Assembly (NCBI GenBank): GCA_963747715.1
Contig: CAVVGB010000001.1
Location: forward strand, 124,001 to 188,000
Length of the DNA stretch: 64,000 nt
Direction: 5' to 3'
Source of the DNA: CAVVGB01 sp963747715
GTDB taxonomy: Bacteria > Actinomycetota > Thermoleophilia > Gaiellales > Gaiellaceae
A program made the position numbers and the translations under genes. The notes below the pieces were generated by a model that saw only the letters and a program-made list of their open reading frames with translations, was not told the DNA's origin and made no database searches. Shown piece after piece: positions 18,298 through 27,734 of the stretch; within the stretch, counting starts at the first letter, position 1; every line of letters starts with the position of its first letter.

Positions 18298-20178
18298 CTA
18301 TTCCTGTTTTGATTGGTCGACGGCCAGCTGTGACCAGGCCGCCTCGCCCGAGAACTGGTCGTAGGTGTAGTTCACGACCGCGTCGCTGATGACGTCGACG
18401 TTCGTGGCATCCAGGTAGGGCACCCACGGAACGATCTCCTCCATCAGCTTCTTGTCCAGGTCCTGCCAGCAGACGTTGCGCTCGCCCGCGTCGAGGACCG
18501 CGTTGCACTTGTCGATGTCCGCATCGACGCTCGGGAGGCCGTCGATGGTGCCGGTCGCGCCGACCTCTTCTGCCTGCTCGGGCGTGAGGCCGATCAGCGA
18601 GTAGTTCACGTTGCCCTCCGGCAGGATGCTGCGACTGTCGAAGAGGACCATGAACGTCGAGGCGTCGGCGTAGTCCTTGCCCCAGCCGGGCGTGGACGAG
18701 ACCGGAACGTGCCGCTTGACGGTCTGGATGACCGTGTACGAGTCCTCGAACTCCCGCGTCACGATCTTGATCCCGATCTTGGCGAGCGACTGCTCGATGA
18801 CCGGCTCCATGTTGACCCAGATGTCCGTGTTACGGGTCACGTGAAGCACGTCCTCGCACTCGGGCGCGTCGCAGATGCCGTCCTGGTTCGAGTCGTACTT
18901 GGACTGCCGCATTTCCTCTTTCGCCTTCTCCAGGTCGCCGGCGTCGCCCTCACTCTTGTACGGCTGGTAGTCCTCGAGGTCGTTGTTGAACATGACGTCG
19001 GGGACGATGTGGTGCGAGATGTCGCCCTTGGACGGCCCGCCCCATGCTCTGCGGAGGCCCTCCTTGTCCATGATCCAGTTGGCGGCCTTCCGCACGTGGA
19101 TGTCGTCGAACGGAGGCTGCGTCAGGTTCAAGGTCAGGTACCACGTGCGATCGCCCGACTCGACCTTGTACTTGTCGCTCAGATCCTCGTTCTGGGTGTA
19201 CTCACGCGCGACTTCCGGCGGCACGCCGGCGATCTCGCCTTCGAGGGTGTTGTTCTTGATGCGATTGAAGATGTCTTCCGCATTCGTGTTGAGGGTCAAC
19301 TCGAAGCGGTCGATGTAGTTCTTCCGCCACTCGTCCGTCGACTGGTCGTAGTCGGGGTTGCGGACGAGAATCAAGTGCTGATTGGGGTTGAAGCCCGACA
19401 GAGCCTTCATCGCCTTGCAGCTCGAGGCGTCGAGCTCGTCTGAGCCCTCGACCATGTAGGGGCCCGACGAGATCACGAAGCGGCCGTACTCGCCCGCGTT
19501 CGTGAAGCATCCCGCGACCTCTTCCGGAATCGGACCGGCCGCGGACATGCTGACGCGGTAGTTGAAGTCGCCCGTCGGCTGCGTCAGATGGAAGACGATC
19601 GTCCTCTCGTCCGGCGTCTCGATGCCGGAGATCTCGTTGCCCTTCTTCGTCAGGCCTCCGGCCTCCGTGAACTCCTGCATGCCTTCGATCACGGTGTAGT
19701 AGAAGCCGTACTGCGCTACGACGCTCTCCGTGCCGATGCGCTTGAAGGCGTAGTAGACGTCCTCGGACGTCACCGGCCGCGAGAGCGGCGGCCCGAAGTT
19801 GACTCCTTCGCGGAGCGTGTACGTGTACGTCTTCCCGTCTTCGCTGACCTCGGGCTCGGCCTCGGCGAGATCGGGTATCAGCTCGTTGCCCTCGTTGCCG
19901 GGCTGGTGCTTGTAGCCCATCAGGGTCCGGACGAGCATGTTGTCGTAGATGCCGAGAGCGGTCCCCAGGTACTCACCCGTGGGATCGAAGTTCCCGGTCC
20001 ACTCAAAGGCATCCGTCTGCAGGCGAAGCGTTCCGCCCTGTTGGGGCTCGCCGCCTGCGTCGGTCTCGCCCCCTGTGTCGGCGCTGTCGCTGTCGCCGCC
20101 GCCGCAACCCGTCGCGACGACCGCAAGCCCGAACACGAGTGCGAGCAGCAACGCGAATACCATCCGGCTGCGTCTCAT
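18298..20178 (-). CDS. ABC transporter substrate-binding lipoprotein, family 5 (peptide/nickel type)
   Basis: 626 residues with a lipoprotein signal (basic MRRSR, hydrophobic core, lipobox ending VATGC with Cys25) and then a Gly/Asp/Ser-rich spacer. The SBP family 5 fold is shown by GGTLRLQTDAFEWTG, KTYTYTLREGVNFGPPLSRP and TSEDVYYAFKRI, a length over 550 residues, and paired Cys in the C-terminal lobe. No DppBCDF-like permease or ATPase is adjacent, so it is an orphan binding protein whose transporter is elsewhere. LysR lies 77 nt downstream. Confidence 0.93.
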   Translation of the reverse strand: MRRSRMVFALLLALVFGLAVVATGCGGGDSDSADTGGETDAGGEPQQGGTLRLQTDAFEWTGNFDPTGEYLGTALGIYDNMLVRTLMGYKHQPGNEGNELIPDLAEAEPEVSEDGKTYTYTLREGVNFGPPLSRPVTSEDVYYAFKRIGTESVVAQYGFYYTVIEGMQEFTEAGGLTKKGNEISGIETPDERTIVFHLTQPTGDFNYRVSMSAAGPIPEEVAGCFTNAGEYGRFVISSGPYMVEGSDELDASSCKAMKALSGFNPNQHLILVRNPDYDQSTDEWRKNYIDRFELTLNTNAEDIFNRIKNNTLEGEIAGVPPEVAREYTQNEDLSDKYKVESGDRTWYLTLNLTQPPFDDIHVRKAANWIMDKEGLRRAWGGPSKGDISHHIVPDVMFNNDLEDYQPYKSEGDAGDLEKAKEEMRQSKYDSNQDGICDAPECEDVLHVTRNTDIWVNMEPVIEQSLAKIGIKIVTREFEDSYTVIQTVKRHVPVSSTPGWGKDYADASTFMVLFDSRSILPEGNVNYSLIGLTPEQAEEVGATGTIDGLPSVDADIDKCNAVLDAGERNVCWQDLDKKLMEEIVPWVPYLDATNVDVISDAVVNYTYDQFSGEAAWSQLAVDQSKQE

Positions 20179-20270
20179 CGTCCTCCTTCTGAAAGATCGA
20201 ACCGTGTCGAGAACGCCGACGCGACCCCCGCAGCGAAGTTAGACCTACGCTGCGAACAGTTTCTTATCGC

Positions 20271-22004
20271 CTAATCACGATTCGCGTTCGCCCATTTTGT
20301 TGATTCCATCTCGTGCACGTGCAAGTGGCGAACCGAATCGCTTTTGCCGATTCGTCTCTCTATCTTTGACCGGGACGCCTGGACGATGGTCCCACCGCCG
20401 TCCAGTGTTCTCTTCCTCACGTTGGCGGAGCTGAACCCCTCGGCTCCGCTTGCTCTGCGGGGCGCCGCTCGACGTCGCGACCGTCCGAGTGCGACCTCCT
20501 CGTCGGCCTGCTCGATGACGAGCGGATCGTGGGTGGCGCACACCACCGCCGTCTCGAGCTCGTCGGCCAGGCGTACGAACAGGCCGGCGATCGCAACGGC
20601 GTTCTCCTGGTCGAGGCGCGCGGTCGCCTCGTCCGCGAGCAAGAGCGCCGGGCGCGGCGCGATCGCGCGCGCAACAGCCACGCGCGCCCGTTCACCCGCC
20701 GAGAGCCGCGCGACGTGATGCTCACTCCGGTCGGCCAGGCCGACCACGGACAGCGCCCGCGCCGCCTCGGTCCGCGCGCTCTCGGACGGGACGTCACGTA
20801 GCGCGAGGCCGAGCTCGACGTTCTCACGTGCGGTCAGGAACGGGAGGAGGCCGGGATCCTGCTGGATGAAGCCCACGTGCGAGCGGCGGAGCCTCGCCCG
20901 TCCTGCCCGGTCCAGCTCGGCGAGCTTCGATCCCACGACCGTCACCTCGCCCGCATCCGGGTCTTCGAGCCCCGCGAGCAGGCGGAGAAGCGTCGACTTG
21001 CCGGACCCCGATCGCCCCGTCACGACCGTCAAGAGCCCGCTCCGAAATTCTGCATCGAGCTGCGCGAACACGTGGCGCTCGCCGAACGCCTTCTCGACGC
21101 CGCGAAGCTCCGCCACGACTCGGCCGGGCCTGCGTTCACGCAGGTCGACGGGCTCGGCGTCTACCGAGGCGCCGTCTCCCGACGAGCTGAGCATGATCGC
21201 CCGCCCCTCCATGCGTGCGCGCACGCGCGTCGAGATCCTGGCCTGGGCGCGCAGTTCCTCGGGAAGCCGCACCCAGCCTCCGCGCCCCACGACCAGCGTC
21301 TCCTCGCGCTCGCCGCGTGCGGCCTCCTCGCTGACGCGCCCGTCCCGCACACGGACGACGCGGTCGGCGATCGCGCCCGACGCGGGATCGTGACTGACGA
21401 CGACGGTCGTCGTCCCGTGCTCGCGCGCGAGCTCGCCGATCAGCTCGTACACGATCGCCGCGGACTCCTCGTCGAGCTCCCCCGTGGGCTCGTCCGCAAG
21501 CAGAAGGCGCGGGCGATGCGCAAGCGCTGCGCAGACCGCGACGCGCTGCTGCTCGCCGCCGGAGAGCTCGGAGGGACGCGCGTCACGCCGGTCCGCGAGC
21601 CCCACCCGTTCGAGCAGCTCGTCGGCGCGCGAAAGACGTGGTTCGCGTCGGTGCGCCCGCCAGCGCGAGCTGGAGCGCGACGAGCTCGCGGGCGGTCAGG
21701 TCGGGATCGAGCGCGCGCGAGTAGTGCTGCTCGACGAAGCCGAGGAGCCTGGACCGAAACTTGCCGCGGCGCCGGCCGCGGAGCTTCGCCACGTCCGTCC
21801 CCAGCACGCGGACGGTGCCCGCCGACGGGAGCTCGAGCGCGGCGAGGATGCGAAGGAGCGTGGACTTGCCGGAGCCGCTGGGGCCGAGCACGACGAGCAC
21901 TTCGCCCTCGGCGACGGCTCAGCGTGAGGCCTTGCAACGCAGCAGCCTCGCCTTCCGGGTCCCGAATACACGCGAAAGACGTCGCGGGCCTCGATCGCCG
22001 TCAT
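20271..22004 (-). pseudogene. Double ABC ATP-binding protein (MacB/LolD-like), frame interrupted
   Basis: Two ABC ATPase domains are fused in one gene starting at ATG 22004 (MTAIEARDVFRVYS), which overlaps the permease stop by ATGA. Domain 1 has Walker A GPSGSGKST (near 21880), signature LSGGEQQRVAV and Walker B LLLADEPTGELD. Domain 2 has GRSGSGKST, a shortened signature LSAGERARVAVARA and LLLADEATARLD; the E-to-A change after the Walker B Asp suggests a weak second site. Single-base shifts are needed near 21957, 21920 and 21645, and perhaps near 20490, where another frame gives a shorter natural end at about 20417. With the permease it would form a MacB/FtsX-type exporter. Confidence 0.75.
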
Positions 22005-25000
22005 CGCGCGACCGTCCGCGTGGTCAGCATGATGATCGCCGCGGCGACTGCCGCGTAGAGGAGGCCGGCGGCGGCGATCAGCACCCAGTCGGCCGACAAG
22101 AGCAGCGGCGGATCGAGCGCTGCCCGGCTCGCAGTGACCGCGACCATGTCGACGACGGCTGCCGCCAGCACCGCCGCGATCGCGGCGCCGCCCAGGAAAC
22201 CGAGTGCCGGTCACGAGAAAGGCACGGGCGCGCACATGGCGCCGCAGCTGCGCGGGGACGAATCCCTGCACCTCGAGATCCGCGAGCTCGCCGCGATCGT
22301 CTCTTCGGTCGCCGGCCAGAAGGAGCGCCAGGCCCGCGAGAGCAAGAAGCGCGCCGGCCGCCGCCGCTCCGAGCAGAGCCCACAGCGCGCCGCGCGTGAG
22401 CGGGTCCGTGCGCAGCTCATGCTCGAGCGAAGCGCGCGTCGAAACAGCGAGCACGTCGAACGGCGGCTCACCGAGTCGTGGCGCCAGCAGGTCGGCGTCG
22501 CCGTCGATCCAGATCTCGTTCGTGACGGCCGCGCCGGGCGAAGCCGCGTTGAGCGCGGTGCCCGCCAGCGTCGCATCTGCGATGACGGCATCGCCTTGCG
22601 TGGTCGGAAAGCGCTCGACGACCGCGACGACACGGGCGCGCAGAGGCGTATCGGGGAATCGGATCGGGAGCGTGCCGTCCGGCGAGGCCGAGGCGGCGAT
22701 GCGCGGCGTGGCGAGAACCGGTACGAAGCTTGCCGTCGGTCGGCTGTCGCGGCCGGAAGAGCCCGGCAAAGTTCGAATTGCCGACGAGGAAGCGCAGCCT
22801 CGCCTCGTTCCCGCTGGCGGTCGCGTCGACGTTCTCCGTGCCGAGCCAGTCGCCGTAGCCGGAGAGGATCGGCGTGCCGTCGGCCCGCAGCGGTCCGATG
22901 GTGACGGTTCCGTCGACACGAACGAGACTGCCATGTCCCTCGACCGTCGCTGCTCGGCGCACGGCGAGACCCACGAGCTCCCCGCCGCGCGCCGCGCGCG
23001 GAATGGGTGCTCGCAGCGTGCGCGCTTCCGCGCCTCGCGTCGAGCCGAGGTCGACGAACACGAAGTCGCCGCGTGGCGTCTGAATGGCCGCCTCGAGGCT
23101 CCCGTCCCCACCCTCGGCGGACGCCGTGACCGACAGCTCGGCAGCGTCGCTCGGGAGGCGAACGTAGCGAGGCTGCGTCGCCGTCGGCGCAAGGAGCGCC
23201 GCGAGCTCTGTACGCGAACGCGCGGAGAAGTCGTCACGCCAGCCTTCGAGCTCGGGCAGAGCTTGCGCCGGCAACGCGAGGAACGTCACCTGCTCCGGTC
23301 CGGCTACGGAGGTGACACTCGCACGCTGTCGCATGACCGGGACGGCTTCCCGCCCGAGCGCGGAGAAGCGCTCGAGCGCGGCCGCCTCGAGCGGTGAGAC
23401 GAGCCCGCCGGGAGAGAGATCCTCACGAACGATCGCCTCAGACGGGTGGGCGTAGGAGGCCTGATCGGTGATGCCGCGTGTGAGCGAGCTGTAGTACAGA
23501 AGGGCGAGCAGCGGCCAGGCCGACGCTGACCGCGAGGAAGGAAACCGCGATGGCGCCGTGACCCGACCGCCGGGCGAGCGTCAAGGCGGCCAATCGCGTG
23601 GACGCGTCGCGCGTGCCGCCGGCGCGCCCGACGAGGCGAAAGAGGGGACCGCTTATTCGCACGAGGACGACGGCGGCCGCGAAGGCGACGAGCCCCGGCA
23701 GCAGGAGAAGCGCAGCCCCCTCCGGCGGCCCGGTGAGGATCACAAGGAGGAGGGCGAGCAAGGCGCCGGCGGCGGCCGCATCCAACGGTGAGATCGTCCT
23801 TCCGCGCAAATGGAGAACGGGAGCGCGCAGCGCCAGCACGAACAGCGCGCTCGCCGCCGCCACGAGCACGAGGAGCGCGACGACCCCTTCCGTCCCGAGC
23901 ACCGAGTGCGCGAGCAGCTCCCCTACCGGTGCGTCCGCACCATCGGCGAGGGCGGCCGTCAACGCGCTTCCGAGGATCCACCCGACCACGCCGCCGGCGA
24001 CGGCGCTCGTGACCGCTTGCGTTCCCGAGACGACGCCGAGCTGCCAGCTGCGCGCGCCGCGCCACGTGAGGCGCTGCCAGTCGGCGAGCGCGTCCCGTCG
24101 CATCGCGGCCGCCGCGAGGATGACGAACGCAAGCAGGAGCGCCCCGGCCTGCCCGCCGATGACGAGGACGCGCCGGCTCGCGCGTGTGCCGTCCTCCCGA
24201 GCCGCAGCGAGCTCTTCGACGGGCGCGACGAGATCGGCGTTCGGTGATTCGCTCTTCAGCGCAGAGCGGCCGCTCGTGACCGCGCCGGTGAAGCCGTCGA
24301 TGTCCCAGGGCTGGACGCGGTCGGCGGCGAGCGGCGAGACCCACGCGTACGTGCGGTAGAGCGACTCGAGCGCGGGCAGCTCCGCGACAGCCGTGAATCC
24401 TTCTGCGAGGACGAAGGGCGGCTCGCGCTCGAGCCCAAACGACTCGCCGATTCTCGTCCCCTCCGCACCGGCCAGACGCGCGAACAGCGTCGGCGAAGTA
24501 AGACGCCCTTCGCCTACGACCTCGAGCCTGAGGTCGGGCTGGGAAGGGACCTGTCCGCTGCCGGCTAGTCGGACGACTTCGCACCTCGTCGGCGTACACG
24601 TCTCCGGCAAGCGGCCCGACTCGAGTCGAACCCAGCGCGCGACGTCGTCCGCGGCGGCGAGGTTGACTGGGGCGGCGTCGAACGTGAGCAGCTTGAATTG
24701 GAGGACACGCGCCGGTTGCTCGCCGCTGACGCGCGTGACGGTTGCGGCGGCGAGCGGATCGATGTCGTCCAGCGTGATGCCTCGACGCGCGACCCCCGAG
24801 TCGGCGTAGGTCGCCGTGACCGCGCGCTCGCCGCTGGGGACGCGCTCGAGGGCACGCGTGATCGCGGCGCTTTCGGCAACGCGGCTGCCGCCGATCACGC
24901 CGGAGAGGAGGAAGGCGGCGGCAGCGATGCCCGCGCCGACGAGCAGGGCGGCCGTCGGGTCGCTCCGCATGCGCAGGCCCGCGTGCCCGACGGCGAAGGC

Positions 25001-25024
25001 GAACTGGCGGATCAAAGCGGCCAC
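22001..25024 (-). pseudogene. Large FtsX-like ABC permease, frame interrupted
   Basis: Restored, this is about 1000 residues with a MacB/FtsX-like layout. A first membrane segment (about 25-45) precedes an extracytoplasmic domain and a bundle of membrane helices with a long loop (QAGALLLAFVILAAAAMRRD and following). A second extracytoplasmic domain comes next, then a last helix set ending AAAIIMLTTRTVAR. Frame shifts are needed near 23515, 22745 and 22195; coding text resumes at once after each. Partner of the double ATPase (ATGA overlap). The substrate cannot be told from sequence; candidates are lipoproteins, peptides or drugs. Confidence 0.75.
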
Positions 25025-25107
25025 GGCTGGAAGTTACTGCGCGCGGCAATGTCGAACGCTAGACCTGACCCGCCCGTCGGCCCCGGTCGTTCGCGCGACG
25101 AGGGCGG

Positions 25108-25560
25108 CTAGCGGCTGATCGCAGTGATGGTGGCGCGCCAGGTTCCCCTCGGCGCCTCAACGGCGACCTCATCGCCGACTCGCCTGCCGATCAGCGCTTT
25201 GCCGAGCGGCGATTCGGGGGAGACGCCGCCGACGCTCGAGATTTCGATCTCCATCGTCTCGCCGTCGTCTCGGTGATCGTGACGCGCGAGCCGACCGAGA
25301 CCTCGTCGTTCGCCGCGGCCGCCTTCGTCGATCAGCACCGTCGCGCTGCAGGCGGTCGCGCAGGATCGTGATGCTCCGCTCGAGAGTCCTTGCTCGTTCT
25401 TGGCGGCGTGGTACTCGAAGTTCTCGGACAGGTCTCCGAACCCACGTGCGACCCTGATCGCTTCGACCATCTCGGCTCGCTTTGGACCTTCCAGTTCAGC
25501 CAGCTCAGCCTCGAGGGCGGCTTTCTGGGCCACGGTCAGATGCTCTGCGCGGTCAGGCAC
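25108..25560 (-). CDS. greA: Transcription elongation factor GreA, with compensated frame shifts in the middle
   Basis: GreA rescues backtracked RNA polymerase. The N-terminal coiled coil (LTVAQKAALEAELAELEGPK, then GDLSENFEYHAAKNEQG with the catalytic acidic tip) and the C-terminal FKBP-like domain (SPLGKALIGRRVGDEVAVEA) are in one frame. Between about 25385 and 25275 that frame is nonsense, while other frames read LLERSITILRDRLQR and ANDEVSVGSRVTITE, exactly what GreA should have. At least three single-base indels with net zero shift explain this. GTG 25560 gives the usual length (150 residues); an in-frame ATG at 25632 adds a non-GreA extension. Probably intact in the organism. Confidence 0.85.
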   Translation of the reverse strand: MPDRAEHLTVAQKAALEAELAELEGPKRAEMVEAIRVARGFGDLSENFEYHAAKNEQGLSSGASRSCATACSATVLIDEGGRGERRGLGRLARHDHRDDGETMEIEISSVGGVSPESPLGKALIGRRVGDEVAVEAPRGTWRATITAISR

Positions 25561-25640
25561 TGGAGTCGCCACTCCAGGGACGCCGGTTGGGCAGAAGTTG
25601 GGCAAAACCCTGTGTCGCTGACAGTCGGGCATCGAGGGAG

Positions 25641-25664
25641 AAAGGCCCCGTTTCCGGGGCCTTT
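25641..25664. terminator. Intrinsic terminator hairpin
   Basis: AAAGGCCCCG (25641-25650), a short loop, then CGGGGCCTTT (25655-25664). It sits just after the 3' end of the initiator tRNA gene and before greA on the minus strand, with A/T flanks on both sides, so it could stop transcripts from either direction. Confidence 0.8.
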
Positions 25665-25669
25665 CTAGG

Positions 25670-25743
25670 TAGCGGGGGCAGGATTTGAACCTGCGACCTC
25701 CGGGTTATGAGCCCGGCGAGCTACCTGACTGCTCCACCCCGCG
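25670..25743 (-). tRNA. Initiator tRNA-Met (anticodon CAT)
   Basis: A 74-nt cloverleaf without encoded CCA. The anticodon stem-loop GGG-CTCATAA-CCC has the three G:C pairs typical of initiators. The 5' end CGCGGGG pairs with CCCCGC, leaving base 1 (C) opposite base 72 (U), an unpaired end like the C:A of the E. coli initiator. The T arm reads GCAGG-TTCAAAT-CCTGC. Confidence 0.95.
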
Positions 25744-25784
25744 GCGCACGAGAAGAGTACCAAAGGCACGGCTACGATCCGTTC

Positions 25785-26102
25785 ATGCCCTGGTGGACGT
25801 GGATCGCGCTCGCCTTCTTCGTCGTCGCGTTCGTCGCGGGGCTCGTGATCGCCGTGATGGCGTTCGTCCGGCTGCGTGATCTGCAGGACCGTGCCGAGAG
25901 AATGGCGACCGCGGCCGAGGAGCTCAGCACCAAGGCCGTGGCGCTCGAGCAACGCGCGCTCACGGTCGAGCAGAACCAGGCGCGCCTCGAGGCACATCTC
26001 TCCCGCCTCGCCCGCTCGCGCGAGCGCCTCGACGTCCTCACCTGGGCGCTCCGCGACGCGACCAAGGACCTGACCAGCTTCCGAAGCGCTCTCCGCAAGT
26101 GA
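25785..26102 (+). CDS. Small membrane-anchored coiled-coil protein
   Basis: 105 residues from ATG 25785. One N-terminal membrane helix (residues 5-27, IALAFFVVAFVAGLVIAVMA) is followed by a long amphipathic, Leu/Glu/Arg-rich helix, probably a coiled coil. It overlaps the GTG of the Ppx/GppA gene by 4 nt, so it is probably translated with it. No family recognised. Confidence 0.7.
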   Translation: MPWWTWIALAFFVVAFVAGLVIAVMAFVRLRDLQDRAERMATAAEELSTKAVALEQRALTVEQNQARLEAHLSRLARSRERLDVLTWALRDATKDLTSFRSALRK

Positions 26103-27058
26103 CGCGCGTAGGGGTCGTCGACCTCGGGACGAACTCGACCCGCCTCCTGGTCGCGGACGTCGAGAACGGCACCGTTCAGGAGCTCGAGCGCCGCCTCGAG
26201 ATCACGCGCCTCGGGGAAGGCGTTGACGAGCGCCGGCAGCTCCTGCCCCAGGCGATCGCGCGCGTGCGCAACGTCCTCGTCGACTACCGCCGAACGCTCG
26301 AAGGGCTGAACGCCGAGCGAACGCTCGCCTTCGCGACGAGCGCCGTGCGCGATGCCGAGAACGGCGAGGCCTTCCTCGGCGAGATCGAATGGAGCTACGA
26401 CTTCCGCACGCGACTCCTGTCCGGCAACGAGGAGGCGCTCCTCACCTTTCGCGGCGTCTCGTCCGGCCGCGCCGTCGCCGAGGGGACGCTCGTCGTGGAC
26501 GTCGGCGGCGGCTCCACCGAGCTCATCCTCGGCGGGTCCGACGGCGTCGCCTTCCACGAGAGCCTCGACCTCGGCTGCGTGCGCCTGACCGAGCGCTTCT
26601 TCAAGAGCGACCCGCCGGCGCCGCGCGAGCTCACGGACTGCGCGGGATACGTCCAGTCGCTGCTGAACGAGCGCGTGCCTCCCGGTCTGCACGCGACACG
26701 GGCAATCGGCGTGGCCGGAACGGTGACGACGCTCGCCACTCTCGACCTCGACCTGGAGGAGGAAGATCCAGAGCTCGTTCACGGGCACGTGCTGGAGACG
26801 AGTTGGATCGCGGACGAGCTCGCCCGGCTCGCGCGCACACCGGTGGCGAAGCTTCGCGAACGGCGCGGCCTGCACCCGGAGCGAGCGCCGGTCATCGTCG
26901 CCGGCGCCGTCGTCGTCCTCGAGACGTTGCGCTACTTCGGCTTCGACGAGCTCGAGGTGAGCGAGCACGACATCATGCACGGCGCCGCGCTCGCGGCCGC
27001 CGATCTCCCCGCTTCGACGCAAGGCGACGCGCCACCCGGCGCGTACGTCTGCTGCTGA
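26099..27058 (+). CDS. Ppx/GppA family phosphatase (exopolyphosphatase-like)
   Basis: 319 residues of the ASKHA phosphatase fold. Phosphate 1 motif: VVDLGTNSTRLLVADV (residues 5-20). Central motif: LAFATSAVRDAENGEAFL. Phosphate 2: VVDVGGGSTELIL (about 138-150). The length fits the short Ppx/GppA type without the C-terminal HD domain. Substrate is polyphosphate or pppGpp; sequence alone does not decide. It is followed by a terminator-like hairpin at 27071-27092. Confidence 0.93.
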   Translation: MTRVGVVDLGTNSTRLLVADVENGTVQELERRLEITRLGEGVDERRQLLPQAIARVRNVLVDYRRTLEGLNAERTLAFATSAVRDAENGEAFLGEIEWSYDFRTRLLSGNEEALLTFRGVSSGRAVAEGTLVVDVGGGSTELILGGSDGVAFHESLDLGCVRLTERFFKSDPPAPRELTDCAGYVQSLLNERVPPGLHATRAIGVAGTVTTLATLDLDLEEEDPELVHGHVLETSWIADELARLARTPVAKLRERRGLHPERAPVIVAGAVVVLETLRYFGFDELEVSEHDIMHGAALAAADLPASTQGDAPPGAYVCC

Positions 27059-27070
27059 TCCTTAAAGAGA

Positions 27071-27092
27071 ACGGGGCGCTTGCGCGCCCCGT
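27071..27092 (+). terminator. Terminator-like hairpin after the Ppx/GppA gene
   Basis: ACGGGGCGC (27071-27079), loop TTGC, GCGCCCCGT (27084-27092), 13 bp after the stop codon. The following bases are not T-rich, so it is a strong stem but a non-classical terminator. Confidence 0.65.
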
Positions 27093-27201
27093 CTCCGCGG
27101 TTTCCGGTAGGGGGAGCCTAACCGGAGCCGCTGGACCCGAGCCGCTTTCATTGCCGGGGCCACTGTTGTCGTCTCCGCCGTTGTGGCCGGAGTTGTCGTC
27201 C

Positions 27202-27600
27202 TCACCATGCGAGCGGCCGGAGCGGGTCGTCGTCCTGCCCGCCGGGGCCGGGGCCGCTCGAATCATTCGGGGCCGCGCCGGTGCAGCGCGGATCGTTGGC
27301 GTGCTCGGCCTCGTCGCAGGGGCCGCTGATGTCGCCCGGGCCATCGTCGTCGCGGTTGTCGTCGCCGGCGCCCGGAACCGTAACGCCGGTGCAGCGCGGG
27401 TCGTTGGCGTGCTCGGCCTCGTCGCACGGGCCGCTGATATCGCCGGCGTCGTCGCCGGTCGTCGTGCCGATCTCAGTCGTTGTGCCGGTGTTGCCGGTCA
27501 GATCGATGTCCGAGCTCGAGCCTCCACCAGTGGCGAGTGCCAGTCCTCCCCCGACCGCAAACGCAGCGAGGAGGGCGGCGAAGATCGTCAGAAGTTTCAT
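27202..27600 (-). CDS. Small secreted acidic protein with two copies of a Cys-pair motif
   Basis: About 132 residues from ATG 27600 (GGAG about 9 nt upstream). It has a signal peptide or anchor (LLTIFAALLAAFAVGGGLAL) and then a Gly/Asp/Thr-rich, low-complexity acidic chain holding CDEAEHANDPRC twice. The visible end (DPLRPLAW) lacks the family style; the alternative frame after about 27230 reads HGEDDNSGHNGGDDNSGPGN, matching the tail of the paralog at 27735, so a one-base shift is likely near 27230. Function unknown. Confidence 0.7.
   Translation of the reverse strand: MKLLTIFAALLAAFAVGGGLALATGGGSSSDIDLTGNTGTTTEIGTTTGDDAGDISGPCDEAEHANDPRCTGVTVPGAGDDNRDDDGPGDISGPCDEAEHANDPRCTGAAPNDSSGPGPGGQDDDPLRPLAW
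27280..27446 (-). repeat. Two 108-bp-spaced direct repeats in the secreted protein gene
   Basis: A block of about 58 bp beginning GGTGCAGCGCGG recurs at 27280 and 27388 with only a few differences, giving a 36-codon period. It encodes the duplicated unit GDISGPCDEAEHANDPRCTG. Confidence 0.9.
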
Positions 27601-27734
27601 GCCGTCCGTCTCCTTCATCTCGTTGAACATTCGCCACCGAGACTAGAAAACGGCTGGAAAAGCGCGGGTTTCGGTTCCCTAAGGGCTCGGCGAGGGTTCG
27701 GTTAAGACTTGGTAACTCGGCCGGGAAGGCGGGA

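Noticed and set aside
25670..25743. tRNA-Met as an integration site
   Set aside because: No integrase, no duplicated tRNA 3' end and no change in gene style on either side.
27280..27446. Regularly spaced repeat resembling a small CRISPR or tandem array
   Set aside because: Only two units, 108 bp apart, inside a coding frame and encoding a duplicated peptide; no cas genes nearby.
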